From Bifidobacterium breve (lineage in GTDB: Bacteria > Actinomycetota > Actinomycetes > Mycobacteriales > Mycobacteriaceae): a DNA stretch of 5,684 nt. The translations under genes and the position numbers were made by a program. The notes beneath the pieces are model-generated. The model did not search any database, was not told the origin of the DNA, and saw only the letters and a program-made list of their open reading frames with translations. This document shows, piece by piece, positions 5,452 to 5,684 of this stretch. The stretch spans positions 1 through 5,684 of the forward strand of contig CALQLM010000101.1 in assembly GCA_943331415.1 (NCBI GenBank), in the 5' to 3' direction. The stretch's first letter is position 1, and each line of letters begins with the position of its first letter.

Positions 5452-5684
5452 CCGCTCCCCCGATGCGTGGGTCCATGCGGGCCATGCTCGAGGACCCCGC
5501 CGCCGCCCGGTCGCGGGATTTCACCGGTTCGGCACTTCGCCTGGCTCGGCGTCTACGTCCACAACGCGGACCGATCGCGGCGGTTCTGACGCTATCCATC
5601 GGGGGCATTGCCCTCTCAGTGATCGGCCCGAGGGTGCTCGGCCACGCTACGGACCTGTTATTCAACGGAGTCATCGGGCGGCAA
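5448..5684 (+). CDS. ABC half-transporter, N-terminal 79 codons (Rv1272c-like), cut by window end
   Basis: The start of a second ABC half-transporter, open to the last base. The cytoplasmic N-terminus is rich in Pro, Ala and Arg (residues 1-45, hand-translated). Then comes [10 protein letters not shown] and a first membrane segment near 45-62 ([18 protein letters not shown]), followed by [16 protein letters not shown] (63-78). That stretch is close to what I remember of Rv1272c (about 631 aa). The ATPase domain is outside the window, so whether it carries the intact catalytic Glu and H-loop His cannot be seen. Its tight overlap with the degenerate half upstream makes it the obvious heterodimer partner. 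From memory, Rv1272c has been reported to increase long-chain fatty acid uptake when expressed in E. coli. That is the only substrate hint and does not come from this sequence. Confidence 0.85.
   Translation, partial: MTAPPMRGSMRAMLEDPAAARSRDFTGSALRLARRLRPQRGPIAAVLTLSIGGIALSVIGPRVLGHATDLLFNGVIGRQ

Overview
The window looks like ordinary chromosome from a mycobacterium, probably a non-tuberculous Mycobacterium/Mycolicibacterium. The evidence is high GC, GC-rich third codon positions, two mycobacterial-type lipoproteins, and a gene order that matches in mirror image the block I remember as Rv1272c-Rv1278 of M. tuberculosis. The species cannot be fixed from sequence alone. Coding density is very high: the only real gaps are 105 bp (1887-1991) and 112 bp (3594-3705), so no gene-free stretch exceeds 300 bases. 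I see no tRNA, rRNA, IS element, CRISPR array, prophage or attachment site.

Left part (1-1886, minus strand): a two-gene nuclease module. An SbcD/Mre11-like calcineurin-fold phosphoesterase (741-1886) is followed, through a 4-base GTGA overlap, by an SbcC/Rad50-like AAA ATPase (744 down to base 1). Only the first 248 codons of the ATPase lie in the window: Walker A, a putative Q-loop and the start of a coiled coil. Together they probably form a DNA-end-processing complex. The nuclease carries unusual residues at two canonical metal-ligand positions.

Middle (1992-3593): a SixA-like phosphohistidine phosphatase on the plus strand diverges from the nuclease across a 105-bp region with candidate promoters and a dyad. 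It converges, with only 7 bp between stop codons, on the lipoprotein pair lprB-lprC on the minus strand. LprB and LprC look like tandem paralogues (DUF3558-like, four aligned cysteines) and their genes overlap by 4 bases (ATGA).

Right part (3706-5684, plus strand): two ABC half-transporters, the Rv1273c-like protein complete and the Rv1272c-like protein cut by the window end. They overlap by ATGA and have a strong ribosome binding site. The complete half has a degenerate nucleotide site (Asp for the catalytic Glu, Gln for the H-loop His), as expected for one member of a heterodimeric type IV (exporter-fold) transporter. It diverges from lprBC across 112 bp, so the lipoproteins and transporter may be co-regulated and may act in the same envelope process.

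I did not find a convincing new biological system. The most useful leads are the altered active-site residues in the nuclease and the ABC half-transporter, the lipoprotein duplication, and the symmetric sequences in the two divergent intergenic regions.
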